The notes: a model not told the origin generated them from the letters alone. 64,000 bases of DNA from an uncultured Acidobacteriia bacterium (GCA_903881085.1 CAIRSA010000221.1:1-64000); one strand, 5' to 3'; counted from the first letter of the stretch, positions 33,920 through 43,576 are shown. Program-made: numbers and translations.

Positions 33920-35893
33920 ATGACGCCTCTTCGCAAACTTTCTGTTTTTTTGTTCTTTGCTGCGGCAGCAATCGCCCAGCCACCGGGTCCGCCGCCTGGC
34001 GGTCCACCCGGCGGGCCCGGACAAAGCGGGGACGGCATCTGGCTGCGCAATGCCTACTATGGCGAAAAGGAAACCTTCGACGCCTGCCTCGGGCACCAGC
34101 CAGGCGCGGGGGAATACCACCATCACGTGCAGCCCATCTGCCTGCGTGCGCAATTGAACGATAATCTGGAACTCGTGGCGACGGGCCGCACAGGCAGCAT
34201 GTATCGCGAGAAGGCCTCGGGGTGGACACATTCGCCGATCCTTGGTTGGGCACTCGACGGCTACCCCATCTACGGCCCCTATGGGTACACCGATCCGAAG
34301 AGCGCCTCGAGTCCCGTCAAACGCATGAAGTCGAGCTTCCGGCTGCGTTCGATCACCACTCGCGATTCGCTGTCCGCATGGGCGTTGCCTTATCACAACG
34401 GAATATCGCAAACACTGACTGCGAAACAGGCCGGTCCTCCCGTCAGCGAGCGGTTTCCGCTGGGCCGATACGCCGAGGATAACGACTACATCGCGGGTTC
34501 CGGAGACCTTGACCAATACAACGGGCGCTTCACCATAACGCCGGATTTCCCGGCAGGCACATACGCCTATTTCCTCACGTTGAATGACGATGGTACGCCG
34601 GCCTTCCCCTTCATTTTGGGCCTGCAGTATTACGGCAATGCCAGCGGCGGGCAGGCGCGCACCATTCCAACCGATGCGCAGGATTACTTCAATGGCGGCA
34701 CGTTCACTGCTGCGTCACCCACTACGGATCCGCAACTGAAATCCATGCTCACAAAGAATTCGCAGACGTATGCACGGGCCGTTGTGGCATGGGATCCGTC
34801 TGCCGGACCGCAGACCATCTGGCCGGGTCCGCTGGCGCCGGCGAACTCCCGCACGTCGGGCGGCGTGACTACGCCGGCATTCGCAGACGTGCAGCGCATC
34901 CGCACCAATGCCAGCACACTTTATGTGAACTCAAACAATTTGCCCAGCTACGTGATTGGGCCGTGGTTTGCGTCAATGAACGGAGGCGTTTTCATGAACT
35001 TCGCTGCTGCGCAAAACGCCCAGATGCAATTGCCGCGCGCGCCGCAGCCCGCGACGGCAACCCATAACAATACGGGGCTCGGGGCGATTGGCATCTGGGT
35101 CAACGGGGTTGCGGTGTTCAATGCGATGGACGGCGCCAGCTACAGCAACGCGGCAGGCGACGATGCCGGCGGCGGAATCGTGACCCAGACGGCCTTCCAC
35201 GTTTCCTCGGCTTCGCTGGAAGGAGGACCCCTGACTCCCGGGGCGCTGGTCAGCGCCTTCGCAAATTTCGACGCCAAGCTGGCTACTTCCACCGATCAGG
35301 CCAGCACTCCGAATTGGCCGCTTACGCTGGGCGGCGCGACCGTTACGATCCGCGACGCGGCTGGTGTGTCCACGCAAGCGGCTATCTCCTATGCTTCGCC
35401 GAAGCAGATCAACTATCGCATTCCAGACTCCGTAGCTCCGGGCGTTGCAACGGTGAATATCACTGCCGGAGGTGTGACGGTTCCTGGCGGCATCAACATC
35501 ATGGCCGCATATCCGGGCATCTTCAAAGCAAGTATCGATAACATCGCTGCTGCGCAGGTCGCGCGCGTTCAGGCCGGTAAGGCTGTCTACGCGCCGGTTG
35601 TTGCCGCAACGCCGGCTGGAGCGATTGTTGCTGCGCCTTTCGCAATCGGACCAGCCGCCGAACAGGCCACGCTCATCCTCTACGGGACTGGGCTCAACAA
35701 TGCCAAGGACGTCACCGTTACAATTGGTGGAATGCCGGCGCAGCTAACCTACGCCGGACCGCAAGGCACGTACTCCGGACTCGATCAGATCAACGTTTTA
35801 CTCCCTCAATCATTGGCCGGCAAAGGTAAAGTCGACATCATTGTCACCGCCGGCGGTAAACCATCGAATCCGGTGAACGTAACCATTCAGTGA
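33920..35893 (+). CDS. Secreted YHYH-domain protein, second paralog
   Basis: A 657-residue paralog of the preceding gene with the same layout: signal peptide, a Pro/Gly-rich segment (PPGPPPGGPPGGPGQSG), YHYH domain, and a C-terminal TIGR03437-like domain. Here the motif reads YHHH (GEYHHHVQPIC), so one aromatic residue is replaced by histidine. The HSPILGWALDGYPIYGPYGY segment is nearly the same. It starts 17 bases after its neighbour, which implies tandem duplication and co-transcription. Confidence 0.85.
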   Translation: MTPLRKLSVFLFFAAAAIAQPPGPPPGGPPGGPGQSGDGIWLRNAYYGEKETFDACLGHQPGAGEYHHHVQPICLRAQLNDNLELVATGRTGSMYREKASGWTHSPILGWALDGYPIYGPYGYTDPKSASSPVKRMKSSFRLRSITTRDSLSAWALPYHNGISQTLTAKQAGPPVSERFPLGRYAEDNDYIAGSGDLDQYNGRFTITPDFPAGTYAYFLTLNDDGTPAFPFILGLQYYGNASGGQARTIPTDAQDYFNGGTFTAASPTTDPQLKSMLTKNSQTYARAVVAWDPSAGPQTIWPGPLAPANSRTSGGVTTPAFADVQRIRTNASTLYVNSNNLPSYVIGPWFASMNGGVFMNFAAAQNAQMQLPRAPQPATATHNNTGLGAIGIWVNGVAVFNAMDGASYSNAAGDDAGGGIVTQTAFHVSSASLEGGPLTPGALVSAFANFDAKLATSTDQASTPNWPLTLGGATVTIRDAAGVSTQAAISYASPKQINYRIPDSVAPGVATVNITAGGVTVPGGINIMAAYPGIFKASIDNIAAAQVARVQAGKAVYAPVVAATPAGAIVAAPFAIGPAAEQATLILYGTGLNNAKDVTVTIGGMPAQLTYAGPQGTYSGLDQINVLLPQSLAGKGKVDIIVTAGGKPSNPVNVTIQ

Positions 35894-35899
35894 TGTGAA

Positions 35900-37900
35900 A
35901 TGATAGTATTGATGACCGTTGGCCGCGTATTCCCCGTTTTTCTATGCGTTTCCGCAGTGCTGCAAGCGCAGCCCGTGAAGTCGGTGTGGATCCAGGGCAA
36001 CCCTCCCCCTGGATCTACGGCCGCCGCCGCGAAAGTTCGTCCCGATGTGCACTCGCTCCAGTTCACCGATTCCGAAGTAATCGTACGTTCTGCGGGTCTT
36101 TCGCTCGCCTATCTGGGGCCACTCGAAGGCCCGCCGGTTCCCCGCAACGAACCGCGGGAGTTCGTGTTCCGCTTTCCCCTCTATCCGCGGCAGGAGACGG
36201 GCAACCACGCCCACGTCGGCTCGGAATATGTGGGCGCCTTTGTTAACGGAGTGCCCATCTACAACCAGTTTGAGGCCGCATCATATATGGGCCAGAACAT
36301 CTGGCACTACGATCTGATTGCACGCGGCGACGATGGGACCCGTACAGTGGCAGGCCGCCCGCGCAAGGATCTGACCCACGCTCAGCGTACCGGGCTTCTC
36401 GAAAGCCTGATCCCTGGCAATGGCCAGCACTCGCCGATCATTGGCTATGCGTTCGACGGTTTTCCGATCTACGGCCCGTGGGGCGGCACACCTCCTGAAA
36501 CGTTGCACCGCATGCGCTCCAGCTACCGGCTGCGCCAGATCAGGACGCGCGAGAAGCTTGCTAATGGAATTCTACTGACGCCCAGCCAGACGGGTCCGCC
36601 TGTCGGTCGCGAATATCCGCTCGGCACATTCGTGGAAGACTATGAATACGTCGAAGGTTCCGGCGACCTGGATCAATACAATGGCCGCGTCGTCAAGACG
36701 CCGAACTATCCGGAAGGCATCTACGCCTACTTCCTCAGCACTGCCGAAGACGGCCGGCTGACGTTTCCCTACTTGTTGGCGCGCGAATATTACGGCAGTT
36801 TTTACTACGCCGTTCCCTTTACCAATGCCAGCCAGACGCGTGGCGAAGAAGCGCAGATCCACTTTCGCGCAGCTTCGACACTGACCGCCGGGCAACCGGT
36901 GCTGCTGCAGTTTCTGATCAATGACAGATTGCGGCGGCCGGTCCGTTATCTGGAACATGTTCACGAACGCCCAATTCATTTGATGGCGATCTCCCAGGAT
37001 TTGCAGGATTTCGCGCATATCCATCCGGAAGTTAGCGAACTGGGCGTATGGCAGATTTCGCACGTGTTTCCGCACGGCGGAAGATACAACCTCTATGCCG
37101 ATTTTTCCGCACCGGGCGAACTGCCGCGAGTGGAGACGTTTGAGATTACGGTGCAAGGGCAACCGCGCGTGAAGTCCGTCTTGGGGCCCACTCCGCTAAC
37201 GGCGAAAACATCTGGCGGGATTCCAATCACAATGGAAGCTTCGGCACCTATGCGCGCTTTTACGGAGTTCGAACTACGCTTTCAATTAGGAGACGGCAAG
37301 ACTCCCATCGCCGGGCTCGAGCCTTATCTTGGAGCATGGGCGCACGCCGCCATTGTGGGCGAAAAGCTCTCCAGCTTTGCGCACCTACATCCCTTTGAAG
37401 AGGGCGGCAGCACCGTGAAATTGAGCGAGGCCCATGTGCACACCCCGGAATCGCTTGGTCCAGCGCCAAAGCAAGTAAGGATCCTCACCAGTTTCATGCA
37501 GGGCGGATTGTACAAGCTGTGGCTGCAATTTCAGGTTGCGGGCAAGGTTGAGACCGTGCCGTTTGTCTTGAAAATTGCTCCGCCTGAGCCTGTGGAGCCG
37601 AAACCGCTGAAGGTTCCCAAAGACGCCATCTTTGTGTACGTTGGGGCAAAAGGTTTTGACCCGCCGCGCGTCTTCATTCCGCAAGACAAGGCCACCACGT
37701 TTATCTTCCTGCGCAGCGCCGAGCCCAATTGCGCCAATAAAATCGTATTCCCGGACCTTGGCATTACGCGCGACATTCCGTTCGCCGGCAACACCATTAT
37801 TGAGCTTCCCCCGCAAGGCGCGGGCGAATTGCGTTTCACCTGCGGCATGGGGATGTACCGTGGCAGCATCGTTGTCGTCAGGCCTCCTGAGCCCGAATAA
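35900..37900 (+). CDS. Secreted YHYH protein with two His-rich repeats and a cupredoxin domain
   Basis: A 666-residue exported protein. Residues 1-23 form a signal peptide. The N-terminal half is a diverged YHYH domain: NIWHYD replaces YHYH but HSPIIGYAFDGFPIYGPWGG at 177-196 is kept. Two related segments follow, marked by FAHIHP at 371-376 and FAHLHP at 493-498, each followed by a G-G-x-Y-x-L strand. The C-terminal 90 residues are a cupredoxin with C611 in PNCANKIVFP and FTCGMGMYRG (C648, M650, M652), the copper-site pattern of PF13473. It likely carries copper. Its end overlaps the ATP-grasp gene by 23 bases. TIGR03437 is absent. Confidence 0.85.
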   Translation: MIVLMTVGRVFPVFLCVSAVLQAQPVKSVWIQGNPPPGSTAAAAKVRPDVHSLQFTDSEVIVRSAGLSLAYLGPLEGPPVPRNEPREFVFRFPLYPRQETGNHAHVGSEYVGAFVNGVPIYNQFEAASYMGQNIWHYDLIARGDDGTRTVAGRPRKDLTHAQRTGLLESLIPGNGQHSPIIGYAFDGFPIYGPWGGTPPETLHRMRSSYRLRQIRTREKLANGILLTPSQTGPPVGREYPLGTFVEDYEYVEGSGDLDQYNGRVVKTPNYPEGIYAYFLSTAEDGRLTFPYLLAREYYGSFYYAVPFTNASQTRGEEAQIHFRAASTLTAGQPVLLQFLINDRLRRPVRYLEHVHERPIHLMAISQDLQDFAHIHPEVSELGVWQISHVFPHGGRYNLYADFSAPGELPRVETFEITVQGQPRVKSVLGPTPLTAKTSGGIPITMEASAPMRAFTEFELRFQLGDGKTPIAGLEPYLGAWAHAAIVGEKLSSFAHLHPFEEGGSTVKLSEAHVHTPESLGPAPKQVRILTSFMQGGLYKLWLQFQVAGKVETVPFVLKIAPPEPVEPKPLKVPKDAIFVYVGAKGFDPPRVFIPQDKATTFIFLRSAEPNCANKIVFPDLGITRDIPFAGNTIIELPPQGAGELRFTCGMGMYRGSIVVVRPPEPE

Positions 37901-38876
37901 CTTCGCCGCTACGAAGACTCTGCCACACTTCGGCCGCAGGCGGCACTACGGCGCCCCGCAACCGGTTCTGCGCGCCGATCTCAAAGGCCAATCGCCACTG
38001 CTGGGCCAGCACGCGATAGGCCTCACGGAGGCTGACTGCCGGGTCGTAGATGTGTGTGGCTTCAGCCGAGACTCCGTTCAATTCCAGCACGGTGAACTCG
38101 GCGATCCGTTCTTCCGATGGCGCGCGCACATCGTACCGGCCGAAATAGAATCCCGGGTGTGACTTGCTCAACTGATCGATGCGATCTTCCAGCTCGGGCG
38201 TGTGGCAGGTCATGCCATCGAGGAAAATGGAACCTCGGGAATGAGAGCCGATCTCGACCAATTGCACGCGCTCGCCTGCACGCGGAGTATCGTTCAACGG
38301 GCGCTTGCTCTGGCGCATGTAGACGGAGGCCAGGCACATCGCCCGTGGATCGCTTAAAATCAACTCCGCCAGTGTCCTGGTACCATCGCCAATGACTTCG
38401 GGGAATCTCTTATCCGTAATCGACAGGATGCGCCCCTTGGCTTCGTCGGGCATGCGGCAGTAGAAGATTCCGAACTCCACTCCGGCCACGTAGCGCTGCA
38501 CAATCGATTTGCCCGCTGTCTGGGCGAAATAGTTGTGTACGTCATCCTCATTCCTGATGACGGCCACGCCCTTGCCACGCTCTCCCACATCGGGTTTCAG
38601 GACAGCAGGAAAACTTTCGATCCACAGCAGCGCCTGTGCGGCGTTCTCAACCAGGGCGAAAGGCGCCACGGCCGCCGGATCCAATTGCCTCAAAATTTCC
38701 GACTTCGATTCGCCGACGAAACCGCCTCCGTCCATGCCCGGATTGGCCGCAAGAAACACGGTGGCTGAACGATGCTTCAGCGCCAGATAAATCAGGTAGG
38801 GTACCAGCGGCAGGTATACCGCCCAGATGGGCCAGAACTCCCATCGCAACCGGCCTCCGCGAAACGATCGTTTCAT
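37878..38876 (-). CDS. Membrane-anchored ATP-grasp-like protein
   Basis: A 332-residue protein. An N-terminal membrane segment (WPIWAVYLPLVPYLIYLAL) is followed by an ATP-grasp fold: PAVLKPDVGERGKGVAVI is the ATP-binding strand-loop, with VQRYVAGVEFGIFYCR and EFTVLELNGVSAEATH, which carries the metal-binding E and N. ATP-grasp enzymes join a carboxylate to an amine or thiol. A membrane anchor is unusual. Substrate unknown. It overlaps the upstream NRDE gene by four bases, so they are probably one operon. Confidence 0.75.
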   Translation of the reverse strand: MKRSFRGGRLRWEFWPIWAVYLPLVPYLIYLALKHRSATVFLAANPGMDGGGFVGESKSEILRQLDPAAVAPFALVENAAQALLWIESFPAVLKPDVGERGKGVAVIRNEDDVHNYFAQTAGKSIVQRYVAGVEFGIFYCRMPDEAKGRILSITDKRFPEVIGDGTRTLAELILSDPRAMCLASVYMRQSKRPLNDTPRAGERVQLVEIGSHSRGSIFLDGMTCHTPELEDRIDQLSKSHPGFYFGRYDVRAPSEERIAEFTVLELNGVSAEATHIYDPAVSLREAYRVLAQQWRLAFEIGAQNRLRGAVVPPAAEVWQSLRSGEVIRAQEA

Positions 38877-39577
38877 TGTTGCCGCTCCATTCGTTTGATC
38901 TCGCTTTCGAGCCCTCTACACGGAGCTCCCGGCGAATAGTGGAACTCTACTTCGCGTGGCGTGACGCGAATTCTGCTGAAGCTCACTGTTTCCGCATCGA
39001 GCCGGTGCATGCATGGGGAATAGGCGCTGGGCCCATCGGCATGGCTTGCATGAAACGAGCTCATTGCCGCGGCATCGATCACGCCCGGCATCTTCGCGAA
39101 CTCCGCTGTTCTTCGTTCCCGCACCGATTCCGGGGCAAATGACGAGGAGATCAAAGGAAGCATCTCATCGCCGGCCAGGTTGGTGCGTAGCTCTTCGCGG
39201 TTCCACTGTGCCACCATCGCCGGCGACCCGGGCATCAATGCAGCCATTGTGAACGGTGCATAGGCGGCCAATCCTGCGGCTGCGACGCGTGGCCTCACCT
39301 CTTCCATCGAACGCGCCGCAATCAACGACAATACCAGCAATCCGCGGCTGGTGAACGGACCCGCGCTGGGCTTTCCGTTCAACAGGCATATGCTCAAACC
39401 ATGCTCATTGACTGCAATCCACGATCCGCCGAAGTTGCCGTCAATTGGCGCGATGCAGCGCACTCCTTCTCGCGTCTCGACATGCGGCCCGGAGCTCTGC
39501 GCCCTGCTCCGCTTCTCATCGCGATTGCAAAATAGCTGGTAGCCACCATCCTCATGGAGCCAACTGACGGTACACAT
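38873..39577 (-). CDS. NRDE (TANGO2-like) protein
   Basis: The product from the ATG at 39577 has 234 residues and begins MCTVSWLHEDGGYQLFCNRDE, which contains the NRDE motif and an N-terminal cysteine after Met that is expected for the Ntn-hydrolase fold of this family. GSWIAVNEHGLSICLLN is also characteristic. Eukaryotic TANGO2 has been linked to haem and acyl-CoA handling; bacterial members are uncharacterised. It overlaps DinB by one base and the ATP-grasp gene by four bases. Confidence 0.8.
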   Translation of the reverse strand: MCTVSWLHEDGGYQLFCNRDEKRSRAQSSGPHVETREGVRCIAPIDGNFGGSWIAVNEHGLSICLLNGKPSAGPFTSRGLLVLSLIAARSMEEVRPRVAAAGLAAYAPFTMAALMPGSPAMVAQWNREELRTNLAGDEMLPLISSSFAPESVRERRTAEFAKMPGVIDAAAMSSFHASHADGPSAYSPCMHRLDAETVSFSRIRVTPREVEFHYSPGAPCRGLESEIKRMERQQ

Positions 39578-40110
39578 CAGGCCGCCTCCGCACTCGCCTG
39601 CGAGGCACGATGACGCAGCGTCGATGGCGCCACTCCGAAGTCCGCTTCCACCTCGCATCCGCGCTGGCGCAGCATCATTGCGATCAAAGCGAAATGATGC
39701 ACCGTGTGGCTGCTCAGCACCATCAATTCGCGGCCGATCGACGACGCCAGGAAGTCGTGGTCGACATGGAGGCCTTCCGCATCTTCCATCCGCACCCAAA
39801 CGATGGCATCGCCACGCAGCGCCGGCAAGGAATCCATCGCCGCCATCAGAGCCTGAATCTTTGTCGAGGCGGCTTGCGCGCAACGAGCAATCGACTCGTC
39901 CCGCTTTCTTGCGTCATAATCAATATGAGACGACTCCACCCCGTTGAGGAAACACTCGTAGAAATCCAGGATGTGCCGCACCTGTCCGCCGCACGCCTCA
40001 TAGGACTCTTGGGAAAGGGAGGAGATCAGCCGCAGTCCCTGAGCCAGCCAGTTGCGGTTCATCTCAAGTAGCGCGTTTTGTCGCGGGGCGAAATTGGTTT
40101 GAGTTGCCAT
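39577..40110 (-). CDS. DinB-family protein
   Basis: A 177-residue four-helix-bundle protein. The histidines in GGQVRHILDFYECF, LHVDHDF and SSHTVHHFALIAMMLRQRG fit the metal site of DinB/YfiT proteins, several of which are thiol-dependent transferases or hydrolases. It is the first gene of the DinB-NRDE-ATP-grasp set and overlaps the next start by one base. No substrate can be named. Confidence 0.8.
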   Translation of the reverse strand: MATQTNFAPRQNALLEMNRNWLAQGLRLISSLSQESYEACGGQVRHILDFYECFLNGVESSHIDYDARKRDESIARCAQAASTKIQALMAAMDSLPALRGDAIVWVRMEDAEGLHVDHDFLASSIGRELMVLSSHTVHHFALIAMMLRQRGCEVEADFGVAPSTLRHRASQASAEAA

Positions 40111-40196
40111 ATCGGTTCCGAAATTCTAGATCCACATCGACATTCTGTTTATTCCAGGGAATGTTTTATCGAGTTGAAGTCATTCAGTAGCAGCAA

Positions 40197-41009
40197 ATGA
40201 GTCAGCGTTCCAATTCTACGACTTTACACTGGCCCGAATACCTGATGGAGGCATTTGGCCTTGGCATTTTCATGTTGTCTGCCTGCGTATTCGACGCATT
40301 GTTGGAACACCCCAGTTCGCCCCTTCACCTAATGCTGGACGACGCCTTTTTGCGCCGCGCGCTGATGGGCGTGGTGATGGGGCTTACGGCGATCGCCATT
40401 TTCTACTCGCCGTGGGGCAAACGTTCCGGTGCGCACATCAATCCAGCAGTTACACTGGCCTTTTATACGTTAGGAAAGATCCGCTCGGTGGATGCCACCG
40501 GGTACGTCATCGCTCAGTTTGCCGGGAGCGCGGCGGGCGTCGGTGTCGCGGCTCTGCTGATCGGACCTCCTCTCGCGCACTCGTCGGTAAATTTTGTTGT
40601 CACCGTTCCAATGCCTGGCGGCGAGCTGACGGCCTTCCTGGCGGAAGCGCTCATCTCATTCTTAATGGTGACCACGGTTTTGCTGGTCTCAAATACGAAA
40701 GAGATATCGCACTATACGCCGCTGTTTGCCGGTTCACTGGTGGCTCTGTTCATCACCTTTGAAGCGCCGCTTTCGGGCATGAGCATGAACCCGGCGCGCA
40801 CTTTTGCCTCGGCAGTCTTCGCCAATGATTGGCGTGGCGGCTGGATCTACTTTACTGCACCATTTCTGGGGATGACCGCGGCGGCTCAACTTTATCGCTT
40901 CCACAGCGGACTTCACCGCGTCTTTTGCGCTAAACTACATCCGCACCATCATCATTCCGCGGTCTGCATCTTCCACTGTAATTACGGAGAACTTCATGGA
41001 AACCAGTAA
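40197..41009 (+). CDS. Aquaporin/MIP-family channel
   Basis: A 270-residue channel with the two pore motifs of the family, GAHINPAVTLAF and SGMSMNPARTFASAVF. About six membrane helices are present. It conducts water or small neutral solutes. The C-terminal 35 residues are rich in histidine (PHHHHS). The 3' end overlaps the next gene by 14 bases in another frame, so the C-terminus may vary among strains. Confidence 0.92.
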   Translation: MSQRSNSTTLHWPEYLMEAFGLGIFMLSACVFDALLEHPSSPLHLMLDDAFLRRALMGVVMGLTAIAIFYSPWGKRSGAHINPAVTLAFYTLGKIRSVDATGYVIAQFAGSAAGVGVAALLIGPPLAHSSVNFVVTVPMPGGELTAFLAEALISFLMVTTVLLVSNTKEISHYTPLFAGSLVALFITFEAPLSGMSMNPARTFASAVFANDWRGGWIYFTAPFLGMTAAAQLYRFHSGLHRVFCAKLHPHHHHSAVCIFHCNYGELHGNQ

Positions 41010-42567
41010 TCATTTCGACGTCATCATTATCGGCAGTGGAGCGGGCGGCGGTACGCTCTTCCACAAACTGGCGCCTACTGGCAAGCGCATACTGCTACTG
41101 GAGCGCGGCGGCTACGTGCCGCGCGAAAAAGACAACTGGAATCCACGAGTGGTGAACCTGGAAGGGCACTACCAGACCAAAGAAATCTGGCATGATCGCG
41201 GCGGCAAGGAACTCCATCCGCACACCAATTACTACGTCGGAGGCAATACGAAATTCTATGGCGCAGCGCTGTTCCGGTTGCGTCGCGAAGACTTCGGCGA
41301 AATCCGCCATCACGGTGGTCTGTCGCCTGCCTGGCCCATCGAATACGACGAACTGGAACCCTACTACACGCAGGCTGAAAACCACTATCAGGTGCACGGC
41401 AATCGCGGCGAAGACCCCACTGAGCCGGAAGCCAGCGCGCCCTATCCGCATCCGGCGATCAGCCATGAACCGCGCATCGCGCAACTGGCCGAAGACTTCA
41501 CGCGCCTCGGCCTGAAGCCCTTCCACACCCCGCTTGGCGTGATGCTTGATGAGGCCAATCCGCCGCAGAGTAAGTGCATCCGCTGTGCCACGTGCGACGG
41601 CTTTCCGTGTATGGTGCACGCAAAGTCGGATGCGCAGGTTCTTTCGGTCGACCCGGCGCTGGCGTTCCCGAACGTTACTCTGCTCACCGGGGCTTACGTG
41701 GAAAGGCTTGAGACGAACTCCTACGGTCACGAGATCAGCAAGGTGATTGTGATGCGCGAGGGCCAGCGTGAAGAGTATTCCGCCGCGATCGTCGTTGTGT
41801 CTTGTGGCGCGATCAACTCCGCGGCGTTGTTGCTGCGCTCAGCTAATGATAAGCATCCCACTGGGCTCGCGAATGGATCCGACGCGGTTGGCCGACACTA
41901 CATGGGACATGTGAATTCCGTGTTGATGGCCATTTCAAAGTGCCCCAATCCTACCATTTTCCAAAAGACCCTTTCCGTAAATGATTTCTACCTAGGCGCG
42001 CCTGACTGGGATTTCCCCATGGGCCACATCTCGTTTGTCGGTAAGCTCGATGGCGAAACGCTGAAAGGCGGCGCGCCTCCCCTGACCCCTGGCTTCACGC
42101 TCGATATGATGGCCGCCCATTCGCTCGACTTCTGGCTGACTTCAGAGGATCTGCCCGACCCTGATAACCGCGTGACGCTCGACTCCAATGGAAAAATCGT
42201 TCTCAGCTATATGCCCAACAACGAGGAGCCGCACAAGCGCCTCACCGAGAAGTTGAAGGGACTGCTGCAACAGCAGACCGCCTGCGGCATCCACGGCCAT
42301 GAATGCCATCAGGGCCTGTTTTCTCGCAGCCTGTTCGTCGGCCAGCGCATTCCGCTTGCCGGCGTGGCGCATCAGAACGGAACCGTGCGTTTCGGCAATG
42401 ATCCGAAGACATCGGCGCTGGACAAGAACTGCAAAGCGCACGAACTCGATAACCTGTATGTGGTGGATGGGAGCATCTTCCCATCGAGCGCGGCCGTGAA
42501 TCCCGCGCTCACGATTATGGCCAATGCCCTGCGGGTGGGTGATATTTTGATCGAGCGGCTGCAGTGA
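40996..42567 (+). CDS. GMC-family flavoprotein oxidoreductase
   Basis: A 523-residue flavoenzyme. It starts with the FAD-binding VIIIGSGAGGGTLFHKL, contains YVGGNTKFYGAALFR, and ends with the GMC signature VVDGSIFPSSAAVNPALT. A cysteine-rich stretch, CIRCATCDGFPC, occurs near residue 195. It would oxidise an alcohol or sugar. The start is well supported by GGAGA six bases upstream. It is probably read with aquaporin, perhaps with glycerol or a polyol as a common substrate, but that is only inference. Confidence 0.9.
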   Translation: METSNHFDVIIIGSGAGGGTLFHKLAPTGKRILLLERGGYVPREKDNWNPRVVNLEGHYQTKEIWHDRGGKELHPHTNYYVGGNTKFYGAALFRLRREDFGEIRHHGGLSPAWPIEYDELEPYYTQAENHYQVHGNRGEDPTEPEASAPYPHPAISHEPRIAQLAEDFTRLGLKPFHTPLGVMLDEANPPQSKCIRCATCDGFPCMVHAKSDAQVLSVDPALAFPNVTLLTGAYVERLETNSYGHEISKVIVMREGQREEYSAAIVVVSCGAINSAALLLRSANDKHPTGLANGSDAVGRHYMGHVNSVLMAISKCPNPTIFQKTLSVNDFYLGAPDWDFPMGHISFVGKLDGETLKGGAPPLTPGFTLDMMAAHSLDFWLTSEDLPDPDNRVTLDSNGKIVLSYMPNNEEPHKRLTEKLKGLLQQQTACGIHGHECHQGLFSRSLFVGQRIPLAGVAHQNGTVRFGNDPKTSALDKNCKAHELDNLYVVDGSIFPSSAAVNPALTIMANALRVGDILIERLQ

Positions 42568-42647
42568 ACGGCTTCATTCGGAAGGACTCAACACCTTTCC
42601 TCAACGCGAAAATTTCGATCAGGCGTGCCGGGTGCTCGGTGGAAAAC

Positions 42648-42740
42648 AAAACCAAAACCGCCACAGCGTGGCGAGTTTTGGCTGTATCCTACTGATTCTA
42701 CGTTCGAGAGCCGCCACGCTGTGGCGGTTTTGGTTTTTTT
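42648..42740. repeat. Palindromic repeat family A, copy 2
   Basis: AAAACCAAAACCGCCAC at the left pairs with GTGGCGGTTTTGGTTTT at the right. Inside are CCGCCACAGCGTGGCG and GCCGCCACGCTGTGGCGG hairpins with the same GCTGTA and GATTCTACG core as copy 1 (6777-6857). The second hairpin runs into seven T residues, so it could also terminate the GMC transcript. It is 80 bp past the GMC stop. Confidence 0.85.
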
Positions 42741-42843
42741 CGGAGCGGTTGTGAGTGCCGGACTCCCGCGCGCCGGGCTCCGTCCAATCTAAGGCTTCCA
42801 CCCGACATACTTCCCGCCAGAGGCCTGTTATAGTCAGGGTAGT

Positions 42844-43296
42844 ATGCGAATTCTGCTCGCACTTTTCGCCGTGGTGGCTATGGCCGCCGATTCCAAACCG
42901 AACTTCTCCGGCGCCTGGACGCTCATGGTAGCCAAGAGCGACTTCGGCAGTGCGCCGGCGCCGCAGTCGATGACAACTCAGATCGATCATCGCGAGCCGG
43001 AAATCAAAGTCCACTCCACGATCACCAGTGCGCAGGGCGGATACAGCTCTGATTATAAATATGTTACCGACGGCCGGGAAAACTCCAACAACGTTCGCGG
43101 CAGCGACATCAAGAGCCGAGTAACCTGGGAAGGCGCGACTCTCAAAGTTGCTGCCCACGCCGTGGCCGGCGGTTCGCAGGTGGAATTCACCGATCATTGG
43201 AATCTCTCCCCCGATCGCAAGACGCTTACCATGACTCGCGCTATCAACGGTCCACAAGGCCGCGTTGAGCAACGATATATCTACGAAAAGCAGTAA
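42844..43296 (+). CDS. Small exported protein of unknown function
   Basis: A 150-residue protein with a short signal peptide (RILLALFAVVAMAA). The body is predicted to be a beta barrel of the lipocalin-like kind often found in Acidobacteriota (FSGAWTLMVAKSDFG start, DHWNLSPDRKTLTMTR near the end). No catalytic motif. It lies between repeat copies A2 and B2. Confidence 0.65.
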   Translation: MRILLALFAVVAMAADSKPNFSGAWTLMVAKSDFGSAPAPQSMTTQIDHREPEIKVHSTITSAQGGYSSDYKYVTDGRENSNNVRGSDIKSRVTWEGATLKVAAHAVAGGSQVEFTDHWNLSPDRKTLTMTRAINGPQGRVEQRYIYEKQ

Positions 43297-43370
43297 CTTC
43301 GCAGGCTCAGACATTCTGACCTCGACGGGGAATTGGGCCGGGAAATGGAAATTCAATTAATCCCGAAGAA

Positions 43371-43476
43371 CCGCTTACTAACGAGCGCGGCTCGGTTAGC
43401 AGCAGGCAACCATTAACCGAGCCGTGCACGCTAGTAAGCGGTTTTGGATCATGCTATTTTTCTTCGAGGTCAGGAT
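43371..43476. repeat. Palindromic repeat family B, copy 2
   Basis: CCGCTTACTAACGAGCGCGG and GGCTCGGTTA on the left pair with TAACCGAGCC and CTAGTAAGCGG on the right. The tail TTCTTCGAGGTCAGGATG matches that of copy 1 (6951-7057). It fills most of the spacer 43297-43576 before the Tad genes. Confidence 0.85.
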
Positions 43477-43576
43477 GTCTGAGGCTAAGGTTCAACTTAA
43501 GTTCGAGTAAGGTCTATCCCTGATTCTAGCCGGAAGCAGTCCATGTTTTACTATACTTGCGCTCTTCTTGTGTCTT

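Noticed and set aside
28018-37900. Secondary-metabolite gene cluster
   Set aside because: SDRs and redox proteins are present but there is no PKS, NRPS, terpene or RiPP core enzyme.
39578-39883. 102-residue N-terminal extension of the NRDE protein
   Set aside because: It lies inside the DinB gene in another frame; the NRDE family begins at the MCTVSW start at 39577.
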